Source: Ferruginibacter albus
GTDB lineage: Bacteria; Bacteroidota; Bacteroidia; Chitinophagales; Chitinophagaceae
Length of the DNA: 64,000 nt
Reading direction: 5' to 3'
Assembly: GCF_020042285.1 (NCBI RefSeq)
Contig: NZ_CP083388.1
Location: 496,001 to 560,000, forward strand
Shown here: one piece after another, positions 26,383 through 35,800 of the stretch
Numbering within the stretch: position 1 is the stretch's first letter
Layout of the letters: every line of letters begins with the position of its first letter
Translations under genes and position numbers: made by a program
Notes under the pieces: model-generated
Database searches by the model: none
The model's input: the letters and a program-made list of their open reading frames with translations, nothing else
What the model was told of the DNA's origin: nothing

Positions 26383-27255
26383 ATGCCTACAATTTTAGTC
26401 ACCGGCGCCAACGGACAATTAGGGAATGAATTGCGTGTATTGTCTGCAGGTTATCCTCAATATGATTTTTTATTTGTTACACGTAATGAATTATCCATTG
26501 GCGATCTGGATGCAGTAACAAATTATTTTAATGAAAATAAAATTGATCATTGCATTAACTGTGCCGCTTACACTGCCGTAGATAAAGCAGAGAGCGATAT
26601 TGAAAATGCATTTTTAATAAATGGTGAGGCAGTAGGGAATCTAGCTGCCGTTTGCAAACAACATGCTGCCAAATTTATTCATGTTTCTACGGATTATGTT
26701 TTTGATGGAACAGCCACAGAACCGATCAAAGAAGACAGGACTGTAAATCCTATTGGTATTTACGGTGCATCTAAATTGAAAGGTGAGGAGCTCGCATTTA
26801 AGAATAATCCGGATACAATTATTATTCGCACATCGTGGGTGTATTCCTCCTTTGGTAACAACTTTGTAAAAACCATGATGCGGTTGATGAAAGAAAGAGA
26901 AAGTATTAATGTGGTGAATGATCAGCGTGGATGCCCGACATATGCAGCAGACCTGGCTGCAGCTATCATGACGATAGTAGAAAAACGCTCAGCATTTAAC
27001 ACACAATATTCAATCTTCAATTATAGTAATTCAGGTAATATTGTTTGGTACGATTTTGCAATTGCTATTAAAGAGCTGATTGGAAGTAATTGCATTGTGA
27101 ATCCAATTCCTACTTCACAATTTCCTACACCGGCAAAGCGTCCTGCTTATTCATTGCTGGATACTACTAAAATTCAGCAAACATTTGGAGTGGGTGTTCC
27201 TGAATGGAAAGAAAGTCTGAAAAAATGTCTTGCAATCTTAACGACAACCGCTTAA
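26383..27255 (+). CDS. rfbD: dTDP-4-dehydrorhamnose reductase
   Basis: The last step of dTDP-L-rhamnose synthesis. The 290-residue SDR protein has the NAD(P) motif VTGANGQLGNELR, NCAAYTAVDKAE, HVSTDYVFDG, the catalytic YGASKLKGEE, and RTSWVYSSFGNNFV. The earlier pathway genes rfbA and rfbB are not adjacent; the nucleotidyltransferase at 60 kb might serve for RfbA, while RfbB must lie elsewhere. It closes the plus-strand sugar block. Confidence 0.95.
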   Translation: MPTILVTGANGQLGNELRVLSAGYPQYDFLFVTRNELSIGDLDAVTNYFNENKIDHCINCAAYTAVDKAESDIENAFLINGEAVGNLAAVCKQHAAKFIHVSTDYVFDGTATEPIKEDRTVNPIGIYGASKLKGEELAFKNNPDTIIIRTSWVYSSFGNNFVKTMMRLMKERESINVVNDQRGCPTYAADLAAAIMTIVEKRSAFNTQYSIFNYSNSGNIVWYDFAIAIKELIGSNCIVNPIPTSQFPTPAKRPAYSLLDTTKIQQTFGVGVPEWKESLKKCLAILTTTA

Positions 27256-27290
27256 GCGAATAAATAATTTAGATGTAATTTCAATTTTAC

Positions 27291-28478
27291 ATGGAGTTAT
27301 TTAAAACCAAAAGCCGCATTATTGTTACGTGTAGTAATAGGTTATCGCCATACCTGCAACAAGAGATCGCTGAATTGGGGTTTACACCTGTTCGTATCTT
27401 CAAAACAGGTGTAGAATTAAAAGGAACGCTGAATGATTGCATTCTGCTTAACCTGAACCTACGCTGCGCCAGCCAGGTGTTATTTTCAATAAAAGAATTT
27501 GAAGCCTATAATGCCGATACGTTATATAAAGTATTGTTTCAGTTTGAATGGGAAAATATTTTCAGCGGCGACGGCTATTTTTCAATAACAAGTAATGTAA
27601 GCAATCCTACCATTAATAATTCTCTATTTGCGAATGTAAAAGTAAAGGATGCTATTGTTGACAGGTTTAGAAATAAAACAGGTAAACGTCCTAACTCCGG
27701 CCCGGAATTAGATAAGACTGTTATCCATTTGTATTGGAAAGAATCTTACGTAGAAGTTTTTATAGATACTTCCGGTGAAACATTATCAAAACATGGCTAT
27801 AGAAGGATTCCGGGAAGAGCGCCGATGCTGGAATCTTTAGCAGCTTCAACTTTATTGGCAACAAAATGGGATAGAAGATCTGCTTTTGTAAATCCAATGT
27901 GTGGCTCTGGCACACTAGCAATAGAAGCCGCTTTATTGGCAACCAACCGTATGCCCGGCTTATATCGTTCCAATTATGCATTCATGCATTTAATAGGATA
28001 TGATGAAAGTTTTTACGCAATCCAACGTACACGGCTAACTGAAAAAATAATTGCTGTACCTGGTTTAAAGATCGTAGCAACGGATCTAAGTACAGATGCT
28101 GTCAATGTTTCAAAAATAAATGCCGGCGCAGCAGGTGTTGCAGATATGATCGATTTTGCTGTTTGTGATTTTGGCGACACATCTATTCCTGCAAATGAAC
28201 CGGGGGTAATTTTCTTTAACCCTGAATATGGCGAAAGGTTAGGGGAAGAAACTGCCTTGCAGGCTATATATGCCCGCATGGGCGATTTTATGAAACAGCA
28301 TTGTAAAGGTTATACAGGATATATTTTTACCGGTAACCTGGAACTGGCAAAAAAAATAGGATTAAAACCCAGTCGCCGCATTGAATTTTTTACCAGTAAA
28401 ATTGATTGCCGTTTGTTTGAATATGAATTGTATAGCGGTACAAAAAGACAATCTAAGGAAGATGTACCTTCTACATAA
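27291..28478 (+). CDS. THUMP-domain class I rRNA methyltransferase (RlmL N-terminal type)
   Basis: A SAM-dependent enzyme that likely makes an N2-methylguanosine in 23S rRNA. The N-terminal ferredoxin-like/THUMP part (to about residue 160) is followed by the methyltransferase core: LAASTLLATKWDRRSAFVNPMCGSGTLAIEAALLA, then VATDLSTDAVNVSKINAG and the catalytic motif. That motif reads NPEYGERLG where the classic form is NPPYGER; E replaces the second proline. Length 395 fits the shorter members that lack the RlmK half. It follows rfbD by 35 bases but has no link to sugar synthesis. Confidence 0.85.
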   Translation: MELFKTKSRIIVTCSNRLSPYLQQEIAELGFTPVRIFKTGVELKGTLNDCILLNLNLRCASQVLFSIKEFEAYNADTLYKVLFQFEWENIFSGDGYFSITSNVSNPTINNSLFANVKVKDAIVDRFRNKTGKRPNSGPELDKTVIHLYWKESYVEVFIDTSGETLSKHGYRRIPGRAPMLESLAASTLLATKWDRRSAFVNPMCGSGTLAIEAALLATNRMPGLYRSNYAFMHLIGYDESFYAIQRTRLTEKIIAVPGLKIVATDLSTDAVNVSKINAGAAGVADMIDFAVCDFGDTSIPANEPGVIFFNPEYGERLGEETALQAIYARMGDFMKQHCKGYTGYIFTGNLELAKKIGLKPSRRIEFFTSKIDCRLFEYELYSGTKRQSKEDVPST

Positions 28479-28507
28479 AAAATATTTATATTCGTTCATA
28501 AACATGC

Positions 28508-29236
28508 ATGATGAAGTACTCTTTTTGCTTTTTCCTTCTTATTATCTTTTTTAGCTGCGGTAAAACAGATACCAATACAAACACCAATAATCATAAAATG
28601 ACGGCAGTTATTAATGGTGTTGTATGGAATTGTGATACGGTATTGATACAGAATGCAGATTCTTCTTATCAAATAAATTCGATTACAGGAATTGCCAACG
28701 GACAAAAAATAGAGCTGGACGTAAATGCATTCCCTCAACTATCTAATACGATAAACTTTCGACCTGCAGGAGTTAATGGTGCTATAGCATTTTCATCGTT
28801 AAAAGGAACTATTGTTTCATCGGGTATTGTTCAAATAGATTGGATGGCAACCAATACCAATTTACATTTTTTTGAGGTAGAGCGCTCAGTAGATGGAACA
28901 AGCTTTACGACAATTGGAAATGTGCAACCCAAAGCCAATGATGGTTCACAACAACCTTATTCTTTTTTGGATAACAATGCATTAAACGGTACAACTTATT
29001 ATCGAATAAAAGCAACTGACAATACCGGGGGCGTTTTTTATTCTAATCTTATAAAAGTAAATACGTTACATCCCGGTACCCGTGCTTATTATAATCTTGT
29101 AGCCGGTTACAATGGAACTTTGTATTATAATAATGATACTGTAAATAACAAACTTACCGGAACATTTTCATTTGATGTTAATTACATGGGGACGATAATG
29201 CATGTTACAAATGGTAGTTTCAATATTGGATATTAA
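28508..29236 (+). CDS. Lipoprotein with FN3-like domain
   Basis: The signal peptide ends in the lipobox FFSCG (Cys near residue 17), so the 242-residue protein is lipid-anchored. An alternative start is the ATG at 28511. After a T/N-rich linker, residues about 95-190 read as a fibronectin-III-like domain typical of Bacteroidota secreted proteins (VQIDWMATNTN, FFEVERSVDGTSFTTIGNVQ, YYRIKATDNTGG). The last 60 residues are strand-rich and not recognised. It is followed by a gap and the convergent sorting-domain protein. Confidence 0.75.
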   Translation: MMKYSFCFFLLIIFFSCGKTDTNTNTNNHKMTAVINGVVWNCDTVLIQNADSSYQINSITGIANGQKIELDVNAFPQLSNTINFRPAGVNGAIAFSSLKGTIVSSGIVQIDWMATNTNLHFFEVERSVDGTSFTTIGNVQPKANDGSQQPYSFLDNNALNGTTYYRIKATDNTGGVFYSNLIKVNTLHPGTRAYYNLVAGYNGTLYYNNDTVNNKLTGTFSFDVNYMGTIMHVTNGSFNIGY

Positions 29237-29323
29237 AGGGTACCAATATTCTGATTCTCTTTTTTGTACAAGTAAAGGATGTATTGATGACAATTGAAAA
29301 AATACATAATAGCAATAAGTAAA

Positions 29324-31057
29324 TTATTGAATCACTAATACAGAACCTTTTAACTCGTACTTTTTATCGTTGATAATAAAACTTGCCAGCCAAACAAATG
29401 TTTGGTTGCCGGTAATAAAGCCATTAACCTTTCCGTCCCATTTGTTAGAAGGGTTGTATGATTCAAATACAATTTGTCCCCAACGATTATAAATAGTTAA
29501 ATGATAATCGAAGATGGGACCTATTATTCCTGCCATACCAAACTTATCATTAACTCCATCTCCATTAGGAGTAAATGCGTTAGGAAAATAAACGCCTACA
29601 CAATTACCATCTTTAATTAATATCGTATCGGAGCCCACACAGGTATTGCTATCTGTAACAGTAACCCAATAAACGCCTGGTTTCATTATTGTATAGGCTG
29701 AGGAGGTAGAACCATCCTGCCATAAATAAGTTTTGTAATTGCCCGGTGTTATTGTGAATGTTGTATCCGGGCATATAGTCATATCATTCCCTAAAGATAC
29801 TTTTATAGGAGGTTGTTCTTTTATAATAAATGAAGATGTAGTTGCAGTACAATTATTCGCATCTTTAATTAAAACAAAATAACTGCCGGGTATAAGCGAA
29901 TTGATTTGATTGCTGCTTCCTGTATTGCTATATAAACTTGTGTCTCCTGCCTGGATCGATTGCCAGCTATAATTAACAGGCACTGTGCCTGATGAAAGAT
30001 TTGCTACAGCGGAACCATCGTTTAACTTACAACTGGTATAGGTATAGCTGACAGTTGCGGTTATAGGCTCGGGTTGAATAATAGCAACCGTTGTATTGAT
30101 TTGGCAATGATTGTTATCTGAAACAGTAATTGTATAATTATTGGCAGCTAAGTTCACTGCTTTAAAACTATCACTTACATTAGGTTGCCATGAATAAGTA
30201 TAAGGCAATGCACCTCCCGATGCATTTACAATAATAGCACCATCATTATCATCATAACACCGAAGGTTTGTTGATTTCGAGGTAACAATAAGCCCGGATG
30301 TTTGATCGTCTATTACAATATTATCAAAGGCAAAGCCATCATAGCTATTACATATTGTTCCTGCAGCAAAAACAAAACGAAAGGTTACTGATGATTTTCC
30401 TGCATAATTAGAAAGCATATGTTCTGCTGTAAGCCATTGACCGCTTCCTCCACCACCGCCACAACTACCGTTTCTGCCTGACGCACTTCCAGACCAACCG
30501 GATGAAGATGGCCCAACTGATAAATAACGAATGTTAGGGGAGTTAAACCAATTGGCATTGCCGCAATTTTTATCTCCTGCTGCGCCTACTGTTTGCCAGG
30601 TTTTACCAGCATCGGTAGAAGCTTGCAGTGTAGCACCATCGTATTGAGGTTCTGTATCCCAAAATACACTGAACTGAATAAATGGGTTCTTTAAATTGCT
30701 AAAATCAAAACAAGGACTTTGCACCCATTCAAGAGCATTGGATGCATAAGCGCCCGACGAAATACCGGTTACCCAACAATTATTTCCGGATGCTGCGCCT
30801 GTAATTACTTGCTTCTGCGGTGAACCCCATTGCCAATCATTGCCTGAACCACCGGCAAACCAATTGCCATTGCTGTTTTCAAAATCTTCATTGTATGGAA
30901 ATGTATTAATTGGGGTAAGGCATTGCGATGATGCAGTGCAGAAGATCATACTAAAATAAATGATCATGAATGCACGAAAGGTTGCACTACTAATTACACG
31001 AATGGGCACTAATATAAAGTTAATTAGTACAAAATTATTCGTGTTCATCTGTGTCAT
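29324..31057 (-). CDS. T9SS cargo protein with gliding-motility-type C-terminal domain
   Basis: The protein has up to 577 residues; the true start may be the ATG at 30967, which begins a short signal peptide (MIIYFSMIFCTASSQ). An N-terminal jelly-roll-like region (residues about 45-250: FPYNEDFENSNGNW, WQWGSPQ) is followed by two SprB-like repeats (RCYDDNDGAIIVNASGG, SYSWQPNVSDSF) and, at the C-terminus, a CHU_C-type sorting domain: YFPNAFTPNGDGVNDKFG, YHLTIYNRWGQIVFES, NKWDGKVNG, with a final hydrophobic strand. The domain directs export by the type IX system whose translocon SprA is encoded at 32.9 kb. Confidence 0.85.
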   Translation of the reverse strand: MTQMNTNNFVLINFILVPIRVISSATFRAFMIIYFSMIFCTASSQCLTPINTFPYNEDFENSNGNWFAGGSGNDWQWGSPQKQVITGAASGNNCWVTGISSGAYASNALEWVQSPCFDFSNLKNPFIQFSVFWDTEPQYDGATLQASTDAGKTWQTVGAAGDKNCGNANWFNSPNIRYLSVGPSSSGWSGSASGRNGSCGGGGGSGQWLTAEHMLSNYAGKSSVTFRFVFAAGTICNSYDGFAFDNIVIDDQTSGLIVTSKSTNLRCYDDNDGAIIVNASGGALPYTYSWQPNVSDSFKAVNLAANNYTITVSDNNHCQINTTVAIIQPEPITATVSYTYTSCKLNDGSAVANLSSGTVPVNYSWQSIQAGDTSLYSNTGSSNQINSLIPGSYFVLIKDANNCTATTSSFIIKEQPPIKVSLGNDMTICPDTTFTITPGNYKTYLWQDGSTSSAYTIMKPGVYWVTVTDSNTCVGSDTILIKDGNCVGVYFPNAFTPNGDGVNDKFGMAGIIGPIFDYHLTIYNRWGQIVFESYNPSNKWDGKVNGFITGNQTFVWLASFIINDKKYELKGSVLVIQ

Positions 31058-31086
31058 TCGCTGTATAAAAAATTACAAAAACAAAA

Positions 31087-31106
31087 AAGCCGGAAAGCAG
31101 ATCCGG
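31087..31106 (-). terminator. Hairpin terminator between fabH and cargo gene
   Basis: GCCGGA pairs with TCCGGC around a short loop, with A/T-rich runs on both sides. It lies 28 bases downstream of the fabH stop codon on the minus strand. Confidence 0.55.
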
Positions 31107-31133
31107 CAATTATTATTTTTTAATTGCTGACTA

Positions 31134-32132
31134 TTAATTAAAGTTGTATCCCCACTTAACAAGTGTAGCTCCCCATGTGAACCCTCCGCCAAAAGCGGCC
31201 AACACGATCATGTCGCCTTTTTTCAATTGTTTTTCCCAATCCCATAAACACAAAGGAATGGTAGCCGCAGTAGTATTGCCATAACGTTGAATGTTCAACA
31301 TCACTTTTTCGGCAGGTAAACCAATGCGGTTGGCAGTAGCATCAATGATCCTTTTATTCGCCTGGTGCGGTACTAACCATGCGATATCATCGCCTGTTAA
31401 ATTATTTCTTTGTAACAGGTCATAGGCAGCATCTGCCATACCTTTTACAGCTGCTTTAAAAACAGGTTGTCCATCCTGGAAAATATAATGTTCTTTTGCC
31501 GTAACAGTTTCAATAGAAGAAGGTTTTAAAGAACCGCCCGCTTTCATGTGCAGGTAAGCTTTGCCGCTTCCATCGCTTTTTAAAATACTGTCAATAATTC
31601 CGTTGCCTTCTGTATTTGCTTCCAGCAAAACAGCGCCGGCTCCGTCACCAAAAATGATGCAGGTAGTTCTGTCACTGTAATCCACAATAGCACTCATTTT
31701 ATCAGCACCTACCACTATTACCTTTTTGTATTTTCCGCTTTCTATTAACCCCGCACCGGTAGTTACTCCAAACAAGAAGCCGGAACAAGCTGCGCTGAGA
31801 TCAAATCCCCACGCATTAACAGCACCGATTTTATCGCAAACAATATTAGCTGTGGCAGGAAAAACCATATCCGGCGTAACAGTAGCACAAATCACACAAT
31901 CGATCTCTTCAGGCGATATTCCTCTTTTTTTACAAATATCTTTTATGGCTTCTGCAGCCATATCGGAAGTGGCTAATCCTTCTCCTTTTAAGATCCTTCT
32001 TTCTTCAATACCCGTACGTGTTTTGATCCACTCATCGGTAGTATCCACCATTTTTTCCAGCATTGCATTGGTAAGTCTGAATTCCGGAACATACCCTCCC
32101 ACAGAGGTAATGGAGGCAGTAATTTTTGACAT
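31134..32132 (-). CDS. fabH: 3-oxoacyl-ACP synthase III
   Basis: It starts fatty-acid chains by condensing acyl-CoA with malonyl-ACP. The 332-residue length fits. The N-terminus (SVGGYVPEFRLTNAMLEKMVDTTDEWIKTRTGIEERR) is typical. The catalytic triad is visible: cysteine in FDLSAACSGFLFG (near residue 114), histidine in WLVPHQANKRI (near 245) and asparagine in YGNTTAATIPL (near 275). It is divergent from ruvA across a short gap and is a single gene on the minus strand. Confidence 0.95.
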   Translation of the reverse strand: MSKITASITSVGGYVPEFRLTNAMLEKMVDTTDEWIKTRTGIEERRILKGEGLATSDMAAEAIKDICKKRGISPEEIDCVICATVTPDMVFPATANIVCDKIGAVNAWGFDLSAACSGFLFGVTTGAGLIESGKYKKVIVVGADKMSAIVDYSDRTTCIIFGDGAGAVLLEANTEGNGIIDSILKSDGSGKAYLHMKAGGSLKPSSIETVTAKEHYIFQDGQPVFKAAVKGMADAAYDLLQRNNLTGDDIAWLVPHQANKRIIDATANRIGLPAEKVMLNIQRYGNTTAATIPLCLWDWEKQLKKGDMIVLAAFGGGFTWGATLVKWGYNFN

Positions 32133-32253
32133 AGTTTATAAAACGTTTTAACGTTATTAAGAGCGTGTGCAAAAATACAGTAAATACGCATTGCTTTCTT
32201 TAACGTGTTTGGTGATAAATAATTCCTATTTTCGCTACTGTGCAACTGCAATT

Positions 32254-32838
32254 ATGTACGCTTATTTACAAGGAAGGTTTATTGACAAAACGCCGGCGCA
32301 GATCTATGTAGATGTGAATGGTGTTGGCTATGAAGTTAATATCAGCCTTAACACGTATTCACATATACAAAATATTGAACAAGGAAAGTTGTTTACTTAC
32401 CTGCAGATCAAAGAAGATGCGCATGTTATATATGGCTTTTTTGATAAAACAGAAAAAGAGCTGTTTATTCAATTGATAGGTGTATCCGGAATTGGTGCAG
32501 CTACTGCCCGTATGATGCTGTCGTCCTTAAAACCAGAAGAAATTAGTCGTGCAATAGTTCAAAGCAACGTAAAGCTGTTAGAAAGCATCAAGGGAATAGG
32601 AAAAAAAACAGCAGAGCGGTTAGTTCTCGAATTAAAGGATAAAGTGGGTAAAACGGTTGCCGAAAATAATATTTTAGTTACTTCGGGCAATACTTTACAG
32701 CCTGATGCGTTGAATGCTTTAGTAGCCCTTGGAATTACACGTTCCATGGGAGAAGCAGCCGTACAAAAAGTATTATCGTTGGAACCCCACATCAGTGGTT
32801 TGGAAGAACTGATAAAAAAAGCTTTGAAAACTTTATGA
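32254..32838 (+). CDS. ruvA: Holliday junction branch migration protein RuvA
   Basis: The start is the ATG at 32254 (MYAYLQGRFIDKTPAQIYVDVNGVGYEV); the longer frame from 32167 has an unconvincing leader. The 194-residue protein has the N-terminal OB domain (FTYLQIKEDAHVIYGFFDKTEKELF), two helix-hairpin-helix motifs (LIGVSGIGAATARMML and LLESIKGIGKKTAERLVLEL) and the flexible C-terminal domain III that contacts RuvB. It lies just upstream of sprA, a neighbourhood I recall from other Bacteroidota. Confidence 0.95.
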   Translation: MYAYLQGRFIDKTPAQIYVDVNGVGYEVNISLNTYSHIQNIEQGKLFTYLQIKEDAHVIYGFFDKTEKELFIQLIGVSGIGAATARMMLSSLKPEEISRAIVQSNVKLLESIKGIGKKTAERLVLELKDKVGKTVAENNILVTSGNTLQPDALNALVALGITRSMGEAAVQKVLSLEPHISGLEELIKKALKTL

Positions 32839-32871
32839 TGTAAGAAAATTCTACGTTAACTAAATTACCGG

Positions 32872-35800
32872 ATGCTGTTTAAAAGAAAATTGATTTCAAA
32901 CTATTTGAAATTGGGATTATTGCAGGTTGTACTGTCAATAGTCGTTTCTTCATCTTTGTTTGCGAACCCTGTTTCCCCTGTTACATACACTAATATTTCC
33001 TCAAAAGATTCATTACCTTTTCCTATTTCCGACAGGAGAGGAGATTATCTAAGCACTCCTAAAAGCACGTTCGATCTAAAAGATCCTTCTAACATCCAGG
33101 ATTCAATTGCTTACGATCCACAAACGCATTTATACACAGTTTACGAAAAGATAGGCGATAAATATTATCGTACTCCTACTACTTACACCTTTGATGAATA
33201 CTGGGCAATGGTGTCCAAACAGCAGCAAGATGATTATTTTAAAAAGCGTGCCAATACACTGGATATATTAAACAGGAAAATAACACAGCCTAAATTATCG
33301 ATGTACGATAATTTATTCAATCGCTTATTCGGAAATGGCAAAATAGATATTATTCCACAGGGAAGTGTTAATGTAACAGCGGGCTACCAGGGGCAAAAGA
33401 TCGGCAACCCAACATTACCGGAACAAGCAAGAAACAGTGGTGGGCTAGATTTTAATATGGATGCACAGGTAAATGTAAATGCCAATATCGGGGATAAGAT
33501 GAAGTTCCCGATCAACTACAATACATTAGCCAATTTTGGACAGGAAAATCAATTGAAATTAGACTATACCGGTATTGATGATGAGATCGTAAAGAAATTT
33601 GAAGCAGGTAATGTTTCTTACAGCTCAAGAAGCACATTAATACCCGGTGCACAACAATTGTTTGGTGTAAAAGCACAATTGCAGTTTGGTAAATTGTTTG
33701 TTACCGCCGTATTAGCCAATCAAAAATCACAACGGCAAAGTGTAAACCTGCAAGGTGGTGCGGCATCGCAGGTTATTAATTTAAAGGCGGATGAATATGA
33801 GGAAAATCGTCACTTTTTGTTAGCGCAATATTTCCGCAGAAATTATAATAAAGTACTTTCAAACTTACCTGCTGTTACTTCGCCTGTACAAATTTTGCGT
33901 ATGGAAGTTTGGGTTACCAACCATGTTGGTACAACAACGGATGCAAGAACGGTAGTAGGTTTAGCAGACCTGGCAGAAGATAGTCCGTACTTACAACCAC
34001 CATTGATAAATGTTTTTGGCGGGTTGCCCAATAATAATTCAAATGATCTCTTAAGTCGTATAACCAGCAATCCTTCTAACCGTGACCCATCGCAGGTTTC
34101 AACCAATCTGCAGGGAATGGGGTTGTTTGCAGTACAGGATTTTGAAAAAACTTTCGCACGTAAATTAGATAGCACGCAGTATGTATATAACAGGCAGGTT
34201 GGTTACATATCTTTAAGTCAGCCTTTACAGCCGGATGAAGTATTAGCTGTAGCATATCAATATTCTTACAACGGTAAAATATACCAGGTGGGTGAGTTTT
34301 CTCAGGATGTACCGCCGGATAGTGCTACCGCTACTCAAAAAGTTTTATTCTTAAAATTATTAAAAGCTACTTCGCAACGTCCTGGCTTACCTATCTGGAA
34401 GTTGATGATGAAGAATGTGTATTCTGTAGGTTATGGAACATTAAGCCCAACTAATTTTAAGTTAGATGTTTTGTATCAAGAGCCAAGCTTAGGAGCTAAA
34501 CGTTACGTTCCGTTTGGAGATAAGAATCAAGGACAACCGATTATTTCTTTATTGAATTTAGATAGACTGAATAATCAATTGGATCCTCAACCGGATGGTG
34601 TGTATGATTATGTAGAAGGTTACACAGTGATATCGCAATACAGTCGTATCGTATTTCCGGTACTGGAGCCGTTTGGTAGAGATCTGGCATCGCAGGTATA
34701 TAACAGTGTGCCTACTAATGCAAAAGATACTTTGTTCTATGCATTGTATGATTCTATTAAAGCAGTAGCACAGCAATACCCGAATTTGAATCGCTTTCAA
34801 TTAAAAGGTTCTGCAAGCACATCGGGCTCTTCTGATATAAGTATCGGGTACAATATTCCTCGTGGGTCCGTTACCGTTACTGCCGGCGGACAAACACTGG
34901 TAGAAGGAACAGATTATGATATTAACTATGATCTTGGAACTATCAAAATAATTAACCAGGCTGTATTAAATGCAGGCTTGCCTGTACAGGTGAATTTTGA
35001 AAATAATAACACCTTTGGTTTACAACAAAGAAGTTATACTGCATTGCGTTTGGATTACATGGCAAAAAACACCTCCAGCGAACAATTGAGTTTGGGCGCT
35101 ACAATGGTTAAGCTAAGTGAACGCCCGTTCTTTACCAAAGTAAATTATGGTGAAGACCCGATCGATAACGTAATGTATGGTTTGGATGCAAGCTTGAAAA
35201 AAGACCTTCCACGCATCACAAAATTATTAGACAAGCTTCCTTTTTATTCAACAACAACGCCTACAACATTAAATGCATATGCAGAAGGTGCTTTATTTAA
35301 GCCGGGGCATGCGCCGCAAATAGGCAATGGTTCTGCGGGTGCTGTTTATATTGATGATTTTGAAGGAAGCGCTACGGGTATTGATCTGCGATTCCCTGCT
35401 ATCAGCTGGGCATTGGCATCTACGCCATTAGGTGCTACAGATGCGAATGGAAATGAATTATTCCCTGAAGCAGGATTATTAAATAACCTTGATTATGGAA
35501 AAAACAGGGCTAAGCTGGCATGGTACCAGATAGAGCCTACATTACAACAATACCAGGGAACCAACAATCCACTGGGAACGAACCGTGCAGAGTTAAGTGA
35601 TCCACGGGTGCGTATTGTTTATCAGAACGAGATCTTCCCGCAAAAAACAACCGACTTTGGACAAAGCCAGTTGGTAACATTCGATCTGGCTTATTATCCC
35701 AAAAACAAAGGACCTTATAATTTTGATATAACCAACATTAATAACGATAACACATTAAAAAATCCTGAAACAAGATGGGGTGGCTTAATGCGCAGCATTG

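Noticed and set aside
32167..32253. Longer N-terminus of RuvA
   Set aside because: The 29 extra residues lack any resemblance to RuvA, and the ATG at 32254 gives the exact family start.
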